Assembly: GCA_963769665.1 (NCBI GenBank)
Contig: CAVYMQ010000003.1
Span: forward strand, 1 to 64,000
Reading direction: 5' to 3'
DNA length: 64,000 nt
Source: JACCTU01 sp963769665
Lineage (GTDB): Bacteria; Actinomycetota; Thermoleophilia; Gaiellales; Gaiellaceae
In this document: positions 29,853 to 37,365 of the stretch, piece by piece
Layout: every line of letters begins with the position of its first letter
Position numbering within the stretch: the first letter of the stretch is position 1
Position numbers and translations under genes: made by a program
Notes under the pieces: generated by a model
Told to the model about the DNA's origin: nothing
Databases searched by the model: none
What the model saw: only the letters and a program-made list of their open reading frames with translations

Positions 29853-30869
29853 ATGCGCCGCCGTCTCCTCCTGGTCGTTCTCCTCGTGCTGGTTCCGGCC
29901 GGGGTCGCCGCCGCCGCCAAGCCCGCCTCGTGGGCTGCGGCCGAGATCCGGGTGCTCGGGCAGGATCCCGCGGCCTTCCGTCCCGACGACACGGTCACCC
30001 GGGGCGAGTTGGCCGAGCTCATTGCCTCGGCGACGGCCACCACTCCTTCTGCGATCGCCAAGCCTGGCGTCTCGCTCTCGATCCAGGATCTCGACGCCCG
30101 GCTCGTCGCCGCGCTCGGGCTGACCCCCGACGTGAAGGCCTTCAACGCGGGCGCCAAGGCCGCCGGCCTCGCGCCGCCCTCGCGGTTCGGCACCGAGGCC
30201 GTCGCTCGGCTGCTCGGGCTGCGCAAGAACCACGCCGCGAAGGACGACGCGCTCGAGCGGCTCCCCTCCGAGCCCGCCTCCCGCGCCGAGGCCGCCTACT
30301 CCCTCGCGCAGATCGTGCGCTTCCGCGGCTTCGAGCTCGAGCGGCTCCACGCCGCCTCGGCGACGTTCCAGCTCCCGGTTCTGACCGACTGGCAGCGCCA
30401 GATCATCGCAACCGCCTTCAAGCTCGTCGGGTACCCCTACGTCTGGGGCGGCACGAGCGACGCACGGCAGATCTACGGCGGAAAGTCGGTTCCCGGCGGC
30501 TTCGACTGCTCGGGGTTCGTCTGGCGCGTCTACAAGCTTCAGGCCTACGCGTCCTCGGGCCCGCTCTCGACGAAGCTCAAGGGCCGAACGACGTACGCGA
30601 TGAGCGGCGAGGTGCCGAAGGCAAGACGGGTCGCCGCCGCCGGGCTCCAGCCCGCGGACGTGATCTTCTTCGGAGCGAAGGGCCCGCGCTCGAAGCCGAG
30701 CGAGGTCGACCACATGGGCATCTACGTCGGGAACGGCTGGTTCGTGCACTCCTCCCGCTACGGAGTCGCGCTCGAGTTGCTCTCCGGGTGGTACCAGGAG
30801 CGCTTCGCCTGGGGCCGGAGGCCGCTTGCAGAGGCGGGGCTCGCCCCTTTTCTCATTCGAAAGCGGTAG
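29853..30869 (+). CDS. Secreted NlpC/P60 hydrolase with SLH-like N-terminal region
   Basis: A 338-residue exported protein. Residues 1-22 are a signal peptide. Residues 30-170 contain S-layer-homology-like segments (FRPDDTVTRGELAELIA and PASRAEAAYSLAQIV), which could bind cell-wall polymers. From about residue 183 an NlpC/P60 domain follows, with catalytic Cys in GGFDCSGFVWRVY, His in DHMGIYVGNG and a third residue in WFVHSSR. It should cleave peptidoglycan stem peptides at the cell surface. ATG 29853 is the start; an ATG at 29842 is out of frame. Confidence 0.87.
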   Translation: MRRRLLLVVLLVLVPAGVAAAAKPASWAAAEIRVLGQDPAAFRPDDTVTRGELAELIASATATTPSAIAKPGVSLSIQDLDARLVAALGLTPDVKAFNAGAKAAGLAPPSRFGTEAVARLLGLRKNHAAKDDALERLPSEPASRAEAAYSLAQIVRFRGFELERLHAASATFQLPVLTDWQRQIIATAFKLVGYPYVWGGTSDARQIYGGKSVPGGFDCSGFVWRVYKLQAYASSGPLSTKLKGRTTYAMSGEVPKARRVAAAGLQPADVIFFGAKGPRSKPSEVDHMGIYVGNGWFVHSSRYGVALELLSGWYQERFAWGRRPLAEAGLAPFLIRKR

Positions 30870-30978
30870 GTGACCTCCCTTGAGCTAAATCACTCCTTCG
30901 GGTGATGGCTCGCCCCCATGCGCCGGATGAGAATCCGCATGTCTGCACGTCCCATCTGAACCTGGGGAGGTTCCAAAA

Positions 30979-31074
30979 ATGTTTTCTTGGAAGATCCGTT
31001 TCGTGGTGGTCGCGGCCCTTGCGCTTTCGCTGGTCGGCGGCGACTTCGACTGGCTTCGCAGCCTAGGCTGGTAG
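30979..31074 (+). CDS. 31-residue single-span membrane peptide
   Basis: A short frame with a strong GGGGAGG site 8 nt before ATG 30979. The product starts MFSWKIRFVVVAALALSLVG, one hydrophobic span, followed by DFDWLRSLGW. It ends 10 nt before the diguanylate cyclase gene on the same strand, so it may serve that membrane protein or act as a translated leader. No family is known to me. Confidence 0.5.
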   Translation: MFSWKIRFVVVAALALSLVGGDFDWLRSLGW

Positions 31075-31084
31075 AGCAGTCGCC

Positions 31085-32887
31085 TTGAAGACGGCGCTGC
31101 CGCCTCGGCGACTCGCCGCGCTTGTCGGCCCGGTATGCCTCACGGCAATCGGCGTCGTCGGCGTGGCCGTCTACTCGGTCGTGACCGGGCCGCTCGACGC
31201 TGCCCTGCTCGCGTCCCTGGCCGGATTCCTCGCCGCGCTCATGCTCGCGGAGAGGTACCCGGTGCCGATCGAAGGCGTCGATGTCGGTGGCGTCACCCTG
31301 TCGTTCGTCTTCGGGGTGGCGGCCGCCGTGCTCTTCGGCTGGGCGGCGGCGACGGTGATCGTGTTCGCGGCGACGCTGACCGTGCACACGCTCCAGCACC
31401 GCCCGCCGCTTCGCGTCGCCTTCAACACCGCCGTGTTCGCGCTGGCGACCGCGGCGGGTGGCATTGCAATCTCACCGATCAACGGGGAGAGCCTCGCCGC
31501 GAGCGTCGGGGCAGTCGCTCTCTGCGCGTTCATCTACAACATCGTCGACACGGCGTTCATCAGCGCCGCCGTCTCGCTGAGCACGGGACGGCCCTACAGC
31601 ACGATCATCAACGCGACGGTCAAGACCTCGATCGTCCCGTTCGCGTTGATGGCCTCGGCGTCGGTGATGCTGATCGTGCTGTGGCAGCGGTCGCCGTTCC
31701 TTTCGTTCGTGCTGATCGGCCCACTGCTTGCGATCGCGCTCTACCAGCGCTCGACCTACCGCGCACTCCGCGCGATGCGGCTCGCGCTCACCGACCCGCT
31801 CACGAATCTTGGTAACCATCGGCACTTCCACGAGCGCCTGCAGCGCGAGCTCACGCTGGCCGAGGAGAAGGGCCAATCCCTCTCGCTCTGCCTGATCGAC
31901 ATCGACGACTTCAAGCGGATCAACGACCGCTTCGGGCACCCCGCCGGTGACGGCGTCCTCGGCCAGGTCGGCAAGCGGTTGCGGCAGGGCGGCGAGGCGT
32001 TCCGGCTCGGCGGCGACGAGTTCGCAGTCCTGATGCCGGGTCTGAAGGGCCAGCAGGCGTTCTCCGGCGCGAGCTCGATCGTCGAACGCGTCGCGGGACT
32101 CGATCTCGAACACATCGGAACGATCACCGTCAGCGCCGGCCTTGCGACCTATCCGGTCCAGGGCGTCGGCCGCGACGAGCTGATCCGACTTGCCGACTCC
32201 GCGCTCTACTGGGCGAAGGAGCACGGCAAGAACCAGGTGCGGGCCTATCGCCCGGACGTGGTCGAGCTCGCGGAGTTGCGGCGTCTCGCGGCCGGCCCCG
32301 ACCGGGCGGCCCGCTACCGGGCTGCCGCCAGCCTCGCGAAGGCGGTCGACGCACGCGACGTGTACACCGGCTCGCACTCCGAGCGCGTCGGCGAGCTCGC
32401 CGCGCGCATCGCGACACGCATGGGCGCGGACGCTGAGCTGATCGAGCTGATCCGGCTCGCCGGCTCGCTGCACGACCTCGGCAAGCTCGCAATCCCCGAG
32501 GAGATTCTTCGCAAGCCGGCCCCCCTGACCGAGGCCGAGCGCCTCGTGCTCGAGCGTCACCCGCAGATCGGCTTCCGGATGCTCGAGAGCCTCGGCGTCG
32601 ACCCGGTCGCGGACTGGGTCCTGCACCACCACGAGCGCTGGGACGGCGGCGGCTACCCCGACGGACTGCCGGCCGACAGCATCCCGCTCGGCGCGCGGAT
32701 CATCTTCGTCGCCGACGCCTACGACGCGATGACTTCCGACCGCGTCTATCGACGGCGGCTCACGTCGCAGGACGCGCTCGCCGAGCTTCAGCGGTGCTCC
32801 GGCACGCAGTTCGACCCGGAGGTCGTGGCGGCCTTCGCGGCGGAGCTCGGCGGCACTTTGCGGGCCCTGCCCGCCCTCGCGGTCTAA
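31085..32887 (+). CDS. Membrane GGDEF and HD-GYP bifunctional c-di-GMP protein
   Basis: A 600-residue protein with about six to seven N-terminal membrane helices (residues 10-225, MASE-like). A GGDEF domain follows with the synthase motif intact (LGGDEFAVLM). Then comes an HD-GYP phosphodiesterase domain with TGSHSERV, HDLGKLAIP, HHERWDGGGYPDGLP and FVADAYDAMTSDR. Both halves keep their catalytic residues, so it may make and break c-di-GMP depending on the signal. The TTG start at 31085 has no strong ribosome site and may rely on coupling with the 31-residue gene just upstream. A second, smaller GGDEF gene follows 90 nt later. Confidence 0.9.
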   Translation: MKTALPPRRLAALVGPVCLTAIGVVGVAVYSVVTGPLDAALLASLAGFLAALMLAERYPVPIEGVDVGGVTLSFVFGVAAAVLFGWAAATVIVFAATLTVHTLQHRPPLRVAFNTAVFALATAAGGIAISPINGESLAASVGAVALCAFIYNIVDTAFISAAVSLSTGRPYSTIINATVKTSIVPFALMASASVMLIVLWQRSPFLSFVLIGPLLAIALYQRSTYRALRAMRLALTDPLTNLGNHRHFHERLQRELTLAEEKGQSLSLCLIDIDDFKRINDRFGHPAGDGVLGQVGKRLRQGGEAFRLGGDEFAVLMPGLKGQQAFSGASSIVERVAGLDLEHIGTITVSAGLATYPVQGVGRDELIRLADSALYWAKEHGKNQVRAYRPDVVELAELRRLAAGPDRAARYRAAASLAKAVDARDVYTGSHSERVGELAARIATRMGADAELIELIRLAGSLHDLGKLAIPEEILRKPAPLTEAERLVLERHPQIGFRMLESLGVDPVADWVLHHHERWDGGGYPDGLPADSIPLGARIIFVADAYDAMTSDRVYRRRLTSQDALAELQRCSGTQFDPEVVAAFAAELGGTLRALPALAV

Positions 32888-32977
32888 ACGCGTTCTCAAC
32901 GATGACTACTCGTCCGGGTGATCCCCCGGGCGCTCGTTGACTGCACAATCAGTGCGGCGTCGATTAGGGAGTAGAGC

Positions 32978-34192
32978 GTGAACGTCCAGGAGAACGAGCG
33001 CACGTCGTTTCGACGGGTGCTGCCGTTGCTGGCGCCTGTGGCGCTGGCCGGCTTGGCGGCCACCCTCGCGTCGCTGACGGCGCTCGCCCTCGACCCGCCG
33101 CCCGCCTCGACCTGGGCAGCGCTTGCCGCGGTGTTCGCCGCGGGCGTGCTCGTCGAAGCGTCGCCGATTCGGCTCCGCGGCCTGCCGGCCGGCCGCGTCG
33201 CGCTCTCGGCGGTCTTCTTCATCGGAGCGGCCGTGATGTTCGGCACCGCCGAGGCGACGGTCGTCGCGCTCGCGGTGCGGGTCACGGTCGACGTCGCCCG
33301 GCGCCATCCCCCGCTCCGGCTCCTCTACAACGGACCGGTCTACGCGCTCTCGGCAGCTGCCGCCGGGGGTGTCGCCTCGCAACTCGAAGGCGACTCGGTC
33401 CCGCGGCTCGTCGCCGCCGTCGCGGCAGCGACGGCCGCCTACTACGTCGTCAACGTCCTGCTCATCACCGCGGCCATCGCGCGCGTCGAGCAGCGTCCGT
33501 TCGTCCCGCTGATCGCGACGATCGCCCGCGCGACGTTGTTTCCGTTCGCGATCATGGCCTCGGGCGCGCTCATGCTCGTCGTGCTCTGGGAGCGCTCGCC
33601 GCTCCTCGCGCTGGCACTCGTCGGCCCGATACTCGCGGTCGCCCTCTACGAGCGGTCGGTGCAGGCGACCCTCGTCGCGACCCAGCTCGCGCTCACCGAC
33701 GGCCTGACGGGCCTTGGGAACCACCGCCACTTTCACGAGCGGCTGCAGGCGGAGCTCGACACCGCAGCGCGCACCGGCGCCCCGCTGGCGGTCTGCGTGC
33801 TCGACGTCGACGGGCTCAAGCGCGTCAACGACACGCGAGGGCACGTCGTCGGTGACCAGCTGCTCGAGCTTGCGGCATCGACTCTGCGCCACGGCGGCGA
33901 GGCGTTCCGCGTCGGTGGTGACGAGTTCGCGCTGCTCCTCCCGAGCACTCCGGAGGACGTCGCGCTCGACACGGCTACGGCGGTCCTCGACCGCATCGCC
34001 GCGCTCGAAGGCATCGAGGGCGAGCGGCTGCGGCTCTCCTGCGGGCTCGCCGTCTTTCCGGTCGCCCCGCGACACGACCTCTACCGCGCCGCGGACCAGG
34101 CGCTGTACGCGTCGAAGCGCGAGGGTCTCTGCCGTGCCCACGTCTATCGGCCCGAGGATCCGCGGCCGATCGGCGCCTCCGCCGCGGCGTAG
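32978..34192 (+). CDS. Membrane diguanylate cyclase (GGDEF)
   Basis: A 404-residue protein with a membrane region of about six helices in residues 10-225 and a C-terminal GGDEF domain with VGGDEFALLL intact. The membrane part resembles that of the previous gene in layout and in short stretches (for example MASGALMLVVLWERSPLL beside MASASVMLIVLWQRSPFL), so the two arose by duplication with loss or gain of the HD-GYP part. It starts at GTG 32978. Its stop lies 3 nt from the convergent carboxyltransferase stop. It makes c-di-GMP at the membrane in response to an unknown signal. Confidence 0.9.
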   Translation: MNVQENERTSFRRVLPLLAPVALAGLAATLASLTALALDPPPASTWAALAAVFAAGVLVEASPIRLRGLPAGRVALSAVFFIGAAVMFGTAEATVVALAVRVTVDVARRHPPLRLLYNGPVYALSAAAAGGVASQLEGDSVPRLVAAVAAATAAYYVVNVLLITAAIARVEQRPFVPLIATIARATLFPFAIMASGALMLVVLWERSPLLALALVGPILAVALYERSVQATLVATQLALTDGLTGLGNHRHFHERLQAELDTAARTGAPLAVCVLDVDGLKRVNDTRGHVVGDQLLELAASTLRHGGEAFRVGGDEFALLLPSTPEDVALDTATAVLDRIAALEGIEGERLRLSCGLAVFPVAPRHDLYRAADQALYASKREGLCRAHVYRPEDPRPIGASAAA

Positions 34193-34195
34193 TTT

Positions 34196-35782
34196 CTACA
34201 GCGGAATGTTGCCGTGCTTGCGCTGCGGGCGCTCTTCGCGCTTGGTCAGCGCCGTCTCGAGCGCGTCGATCAGGACCGGGCGTGTGCGGCGAGGCTCGAT
34301 CACGTCGTCGACGTAGCCGCGCTCGGCGGCGGCGTACGGGTTCGCGAAGCGCTCCTTGTAGTCGGCGATCAGCTCCTCGCGGCGAGCCTCGGGATCGTCA
34401 GCGTCGGCGAGCTCGCGGCGGAACACGATGTTCACCGCGCCCTCCGGGCCCATGACCGCGACCTCGGCCGTTGGCCAGGCGAAGTTGAAGTCGGCGCGGA
34501 TGTGCTTCGAGCTCATGACGTCATACGCGCCGCCGTACGCCTTCCGCGTGATCACGGCAAGCTTCGGAACGGTGGCCTCGGCGTAGGCGTAGAGCAGCTT
34601 CGCGCCGTGGCGAATGATCCCACCCCACTCCTGCGCGGTTCCCGGCAGGAAGCCCGGCACGTCGACGAAGGTCACGAGCGGGATGTTGAAGGCGTCGCAG
34701 AAGCGCACGAACCGCGCGGCCTTGACGGAGCTGTCGATGTCGAGCACGCCCGCGAGCGCGCGCGGTTGATTCCCGACGACGCCGACCGAATGGCCGCCTA
34801 GACGCGCGAACCCGACGACGATGTTCTCCGCCCAGCGCTCGTGCACCTCGAGGAACTCGCCGCCGTCGACCACGCGCGCGATCACGTGCTTGATGTCGTA
34901 CGGGCGCGCGGGGTCGTCGGGAACGATCGTGTCGAGCTCAGCGTCCTCACGGTCACGCGGGTCGGTCGGCTCGGTGAAGGGCGGCGGATCGAGGTTGTTC
35001 TGCGGCAGGAAGCTGAGCAGGTAGCGCGCGTCGTCGAGGGCGGACTCCTCGTCTGGAGAGCTGAAGTGCGCGACCCCCGAGCGGCTGGCATGCGTCGCGG
35101 CGCCGCCGAGCTCCTCGAAGCTGACTTCCTCGCCCGTCACCGTCTTCACGACGTCGGGCCCGGTGATGAACATGTACGACGTCCCCTCGACCATCAGCAC
35201 GAAGTCGGTGATCGCGGGCGAGTACACCGCTCCGCCCGCCGACGGGCCCATCACGAGGCTGATCTGCGGGATCACACCGGAGCACTGGACGTTCCGCCAG
35301 AAGATCTCCGCGTAGCCCGCCAGCGACACGACGCCCTCCTGAATCCGCGCCCCGCCCGAGTCGTTGATCCCGATCACCGGACAGCCGAACTTCGCCGCGA
35401 GGTCCATCACCTTGCAGATCTTCTCCGCGAAGACCTCGGACAGGCTCCCGCCGAAGACGGTGAAGTCCTGCGAGAAGACGAAGACCTTCCGACCGAAGAT
35501 CGTCCCGTAGCCGGTGACGACCGCGTCTCCATACGGGCGGCGGTCGAGCATCCCGAAGTTGGACTCGCGGTGGCGGACGTAACGGTCGAGCTCGACGAAG
35601 GAGCCGGGGTCGAGCAGGCGGACGACGCGCTCGCGGGCGAGGAGCTTCCCCGCGGCGTGGTGCTTCTCAACGGCGCTCTCGTTGCCCGCGTGGAGCGCCC
35701 GGTCGCGCAACTCGCGCAGCTGCTCGAGCTTCCCCCGCGTCGAGTCGTGCGTGGGCGGCGGGCTCTCGTCCGTCGCGGCCAT
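34196..35782 (-). CDS. pccB: Acyl-CoA carboxylase beta (carboxyltransferase) subunit
   Basis: A 528-residue carboxyltransferase that moves CO2 from biotin to an acyl-CoA. It has two crotonase-fold halves: the first with SGGARIQEGVVSLAGYAEIF and MGPSAGGAVYSPA, the second with FVDVPGFLPGTAQEWGGIIRHG and TRKAYGGAYDVM. Length and motifs match propionyl-CoA carboxylase beta (PccB/AccD5-like), and acetyl-CoA use is also possible. It pairs with the biotin carboxylase subunit 5 kb away. A 23-bp palindrome lies 23 nt upstream of the ATG at 35782 and may be its operator. Confidence 0.92.
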   Translation of the reverse strand: MAATDESPPPTHDSTRGKLEQLRELRDRALHAGNESAVEKHHAAGKLLARERVVRLLDPGSFVELDRYVRHRESNFGMLDRRPYGDAVVTGYGTIFGRKVFVFSQDFTVFGGSLSEVFAEKICKVMDLAAKFGCPVIGINDSGGARIQEGVVSLAGYAEIFWRNVQCSGVIPQISLVMGPSAGGAVYSPAITDFVLMVEGTSYMFITGPDVVKTVTGEEVSFEELGGAATHASRSGVAHFSSPDEESALDDARYLLSFLPQNNLDPPPFTEPTDPRDREDAELDTIVPDDPARPYDIKHVIARVVDGGEFLEVHERWAENIVVGFARLGGHSVGVVGNQPRALAGVLDIDSSVKAARFVRFCDAFNIPLVTFVDVPGFLPGTAQEWGGIIRHGAKLLYAYAEATVPKLAVITRKAYGGAYDVMSSKHIRADFNFAWPTAEVAVMGPEGAVNIVFRRELADADDPEARREELIADYKERFANPYAAAERGYVDDVIEPRRTRPVLIDALETALTKREERPQRKHGNIPL

Positions 35783-35804
35783 GCGCGGAGCGTACTCCAG
35801 AGGA

Positions 35805-35827
35805 GCTTGTGGCTCAGAGCCACAAGC
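35805..35827. repeat. Short palindromic element, copy A
   Basis: GCTTGTGGCTC (35805-35815), centre A, and GAGCCACAAGC (35817-35827) form a perfect 11-bp dyad. It sits between the HTH gene stop and the carboxyltransferase start, both on the minus strand. Confidence 0.75.
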
Positions 35828-35832
35828 GCTGG

Positions 35833-36228
35833 TCAGCCGTGGCGCTCTCGGATGTCGGCGACGCGGTCGGCGACCTCGTAGGCATGGACGAACCGCCCAA
35901 CCAGGACATCGGTGGCGACGCGCTCTGCCAACTCATGGAGCGCCTCTCGCCGCATCCGCTCGGCCTCGAGTCGAGCTCGCTCGGCGACCACGAACCGCCG
36001 CACGTGGACGTAGCTCGGCTTCGGCAGGCCGAGTTGCTCCGCGACGACTCCGACGCGCCGGCACGTCTCAGCGATGGGCCGCCTGGGATCGTCGAGGGCC
36101 GCGATCGCCTCGACGATCCGAGAGTCGTAACGCGGAGCGAACTCGAGCACACCACCGAGTCTGCAGTCGCGCTTTCCCCGGAGGTGTCGCAGCTTCGTAA
36201 CGAAAACCGGCTTGTGGCTCAGAGCCAC
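35833..36228 (-). CDS. Small helix-turn-helix protein bounded by palindromic elements
   Basis: A 131-residue protein. The frame opens at GTG 36228 inside a palindromic element, so it begins VALSHK, and its stop lies 6 nt from a second copy. Residues 45-80 (PIAETCRRVGVVAEQLGLPK followed by PSYVHVRRFV) look like a helix-turn-helix, followed by a long charged helix rich in Arg and Glu that may mediate dimer formation. I do not recognise a named family. It could be the regulator that binds the palindrome, or a cargo gene of a small mobile element. The start may be downstream if the palindrome is not translated. Confidence 0.6.
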   Translation of the reverse strand: MALSHKPVFVTKLRHLRGKRDCRLGGVLEFAPRYDSRIVEAIAALDDPRRPIAETCRRVGVVAEQLGLPKPSYVHVRRFVVAERARLEAERMRREALHELAERVATDVLVGRFVHAYEVADRVADIRERHG

Positions 36229-36231
36229 AAG
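36211..36231. repeat. Short palindromic element, copy B (HTH gene/PLP gene divergent gap)
   Basis: CTTGTGGCTC (36211-36220), centre A, and GAGCCACAAG (36222-36231) form a perfect 10-bp dyad. It contains the GTG start of the HTH gene and lies just upstream of the -10 box of the divergent PLP-enzyme gene. Confidence 0.75.
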
Positions 36232-36242
36232 TGCCCGACGCG

Positions 36243-36248
36243 TAGAGT
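36243..36248 (+). promoter_or_regulatory. Putative -10 box (TAGAGT) of the PLP-enzyme gene
   Basis: TAGAGT ends 6 nt before ATG 36255 and no Shine-Dalgarno sequence is present. The palindromic element covers the region where a -35 contact would lie. Confidence 0.35.
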
Positions 36249-36254
36249 CGAGCC

Positions 36255-37220
36255 ATGTCCACGCCTCTCGATCGGTCGACGATCTGGCCGTACGAGGACG
36301 GCGAACCCGGCGAGTTCCACTACGCGCGGTACGGGAACCCGACGCAGTCCGCCGCAGAGCAGGCGCTCGCCGAGCTCGAGGGCGGCGAGGCGCTGCTCTT
36401 CGCCTCGGGGATGGGCGCCGCGACGTCCGTCGTGCTCGCGTTCCTTCGGCCGGGCTCGACGATCGGGCTGGCCGAGGGCGGCTACTACGGGACGTCGGTG
36501 CTCTTCCGCGAGCTCGAGGCCTGGGGGCTGCGCTTCGTCGAGTTCGACCAGACCGGGGCGCCCCCTGATGACATCGACCTGATCTGGCTCGAGGCGCCGT
36601 CGAACCCGTTCCTGACCATGCCCGACCTCGAAGCGGCCGCCGGACATCCGGCACGCGTGCTCGTCGACTCGACTGCGTCAACGCCCGTCTATCTGCGCGC
36701 GCTCGAGCGAGGTGCCGACTACGTCCTGCACTCCGCGACCAAGTACCTCACGGGCCACCACGACGTGACGCTCGGGGCGGTCGTGTGCCGTAGCCCTGGG
36801 GACGCAGAGCACCTGCGCGAGCTACGCGGCCGAACCGGCATCGTCGCGTCCCCCGAGTCGGCGTGGCTCCTCCACCGCGGCCTCGCCACCCTCGAGGTCC
36901 GGATGCGCCGCCACACGGAGACCGCCACCGAGATCGCCGAGCGCCTGGCCGCCCACGAGGCCGTCGAGCGCGTGCGCTACCCGGGCTTCGCCGGGCTGCT
37001 CTCGTTCGACGTCGCCGGCGGTGCCGCGGCCGCCCGCAAGGTCGAGACCGGCACGCGCTCGATCGTCAATGCGACGAGCCTCGGAGGTGCGCGGTCGACC
37101 CTCGAGACACGCCGCCGCTGGGAAGGCGAGCGCGTCCCGGAGAACCTCGTCCGGCTGAGCGTCGGGCTGGAGCCGCTCGAGGAGCTCTGGGCCGATCTGA
37201 ATGGCGCCCTGAGCAGGTAG
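36255..37220 (+). CDS. Cys/Met metabolism PLP-dependent enzyme (cystathionine synthase/lyase family)
   Basis: A 321-residue member of the cystathionine gamma-synthase/gamma-lyase family. It has YARYGNPTQSAAEQALAELE, LFASGMGAAT, EGGYYGTSVL with the PLP-stacking Tyr, EAPSNPF, VDSTASTP and the Schiff-base Lys in HSATKYLTGHHD. The C-terminal SLGGARSTLE holds the substrate Arg region. At 321 residues it is 60-80 shorter than typical members, mainly in the central and C-terminal parts. Candidate activities are gamma-synthase, gamma-lyase or methionine gamma-lyase; sequence alone does not decide. Confidence 0.85.
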   Translation: MSTPLDRSTIWPYEDGEPGEFHYARYGNPTQSAAEQALAELEGGEALLFASGMGAATSVVLAFLRPGSTIGLAEGGYYGTSVLFRELEAWGLRFVEFDQTGAPPDDIDLIWLEAPSNPFLTMPDLEAAAGHPARVLVDSTASTPVYLRALERGADYVLHSATKYLTGHHDVTLGAVVCRSPGDAEHLRELRGRTGIVASPESAWLLHRGLATLEVRMRRHTETATEIAERLAAHEAVERVRYPGFAGLLSFDVAGGAAAARKVETGTRSIVNATSLGGARSTLETRRRWEGERVPENLVRLSVGLEPLEELWADLNGALSR

Positions 37221-37365
37221 ATTCGCCTCCGACCGGGGGGTCGAATGAGCGGTAGGACTCGCCCAAGCGACTTTGAATACAAGTGTCCCGTGGCGGGAAC
37301 ACGCCTACTCGACCCCGCGGCCCTGCGACCCGCACCACCCCTACGCCCACTAGGAGGAACCGGCC

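Noticed and set aside
30870..30978. c-di-GMP riboswitch before the GGDEF genes
   Set aside because: A TCACTCC/GGGTGA hairpin exists, but the GEMM core motifs are absent.
32907..32925. BldD box upstream of the second GGDEF gene
   Set aside because: The half-sites TCAC and GTGA are 8 nt apart in the best copy and imperfect in the other, not the spacing expected for BldD.
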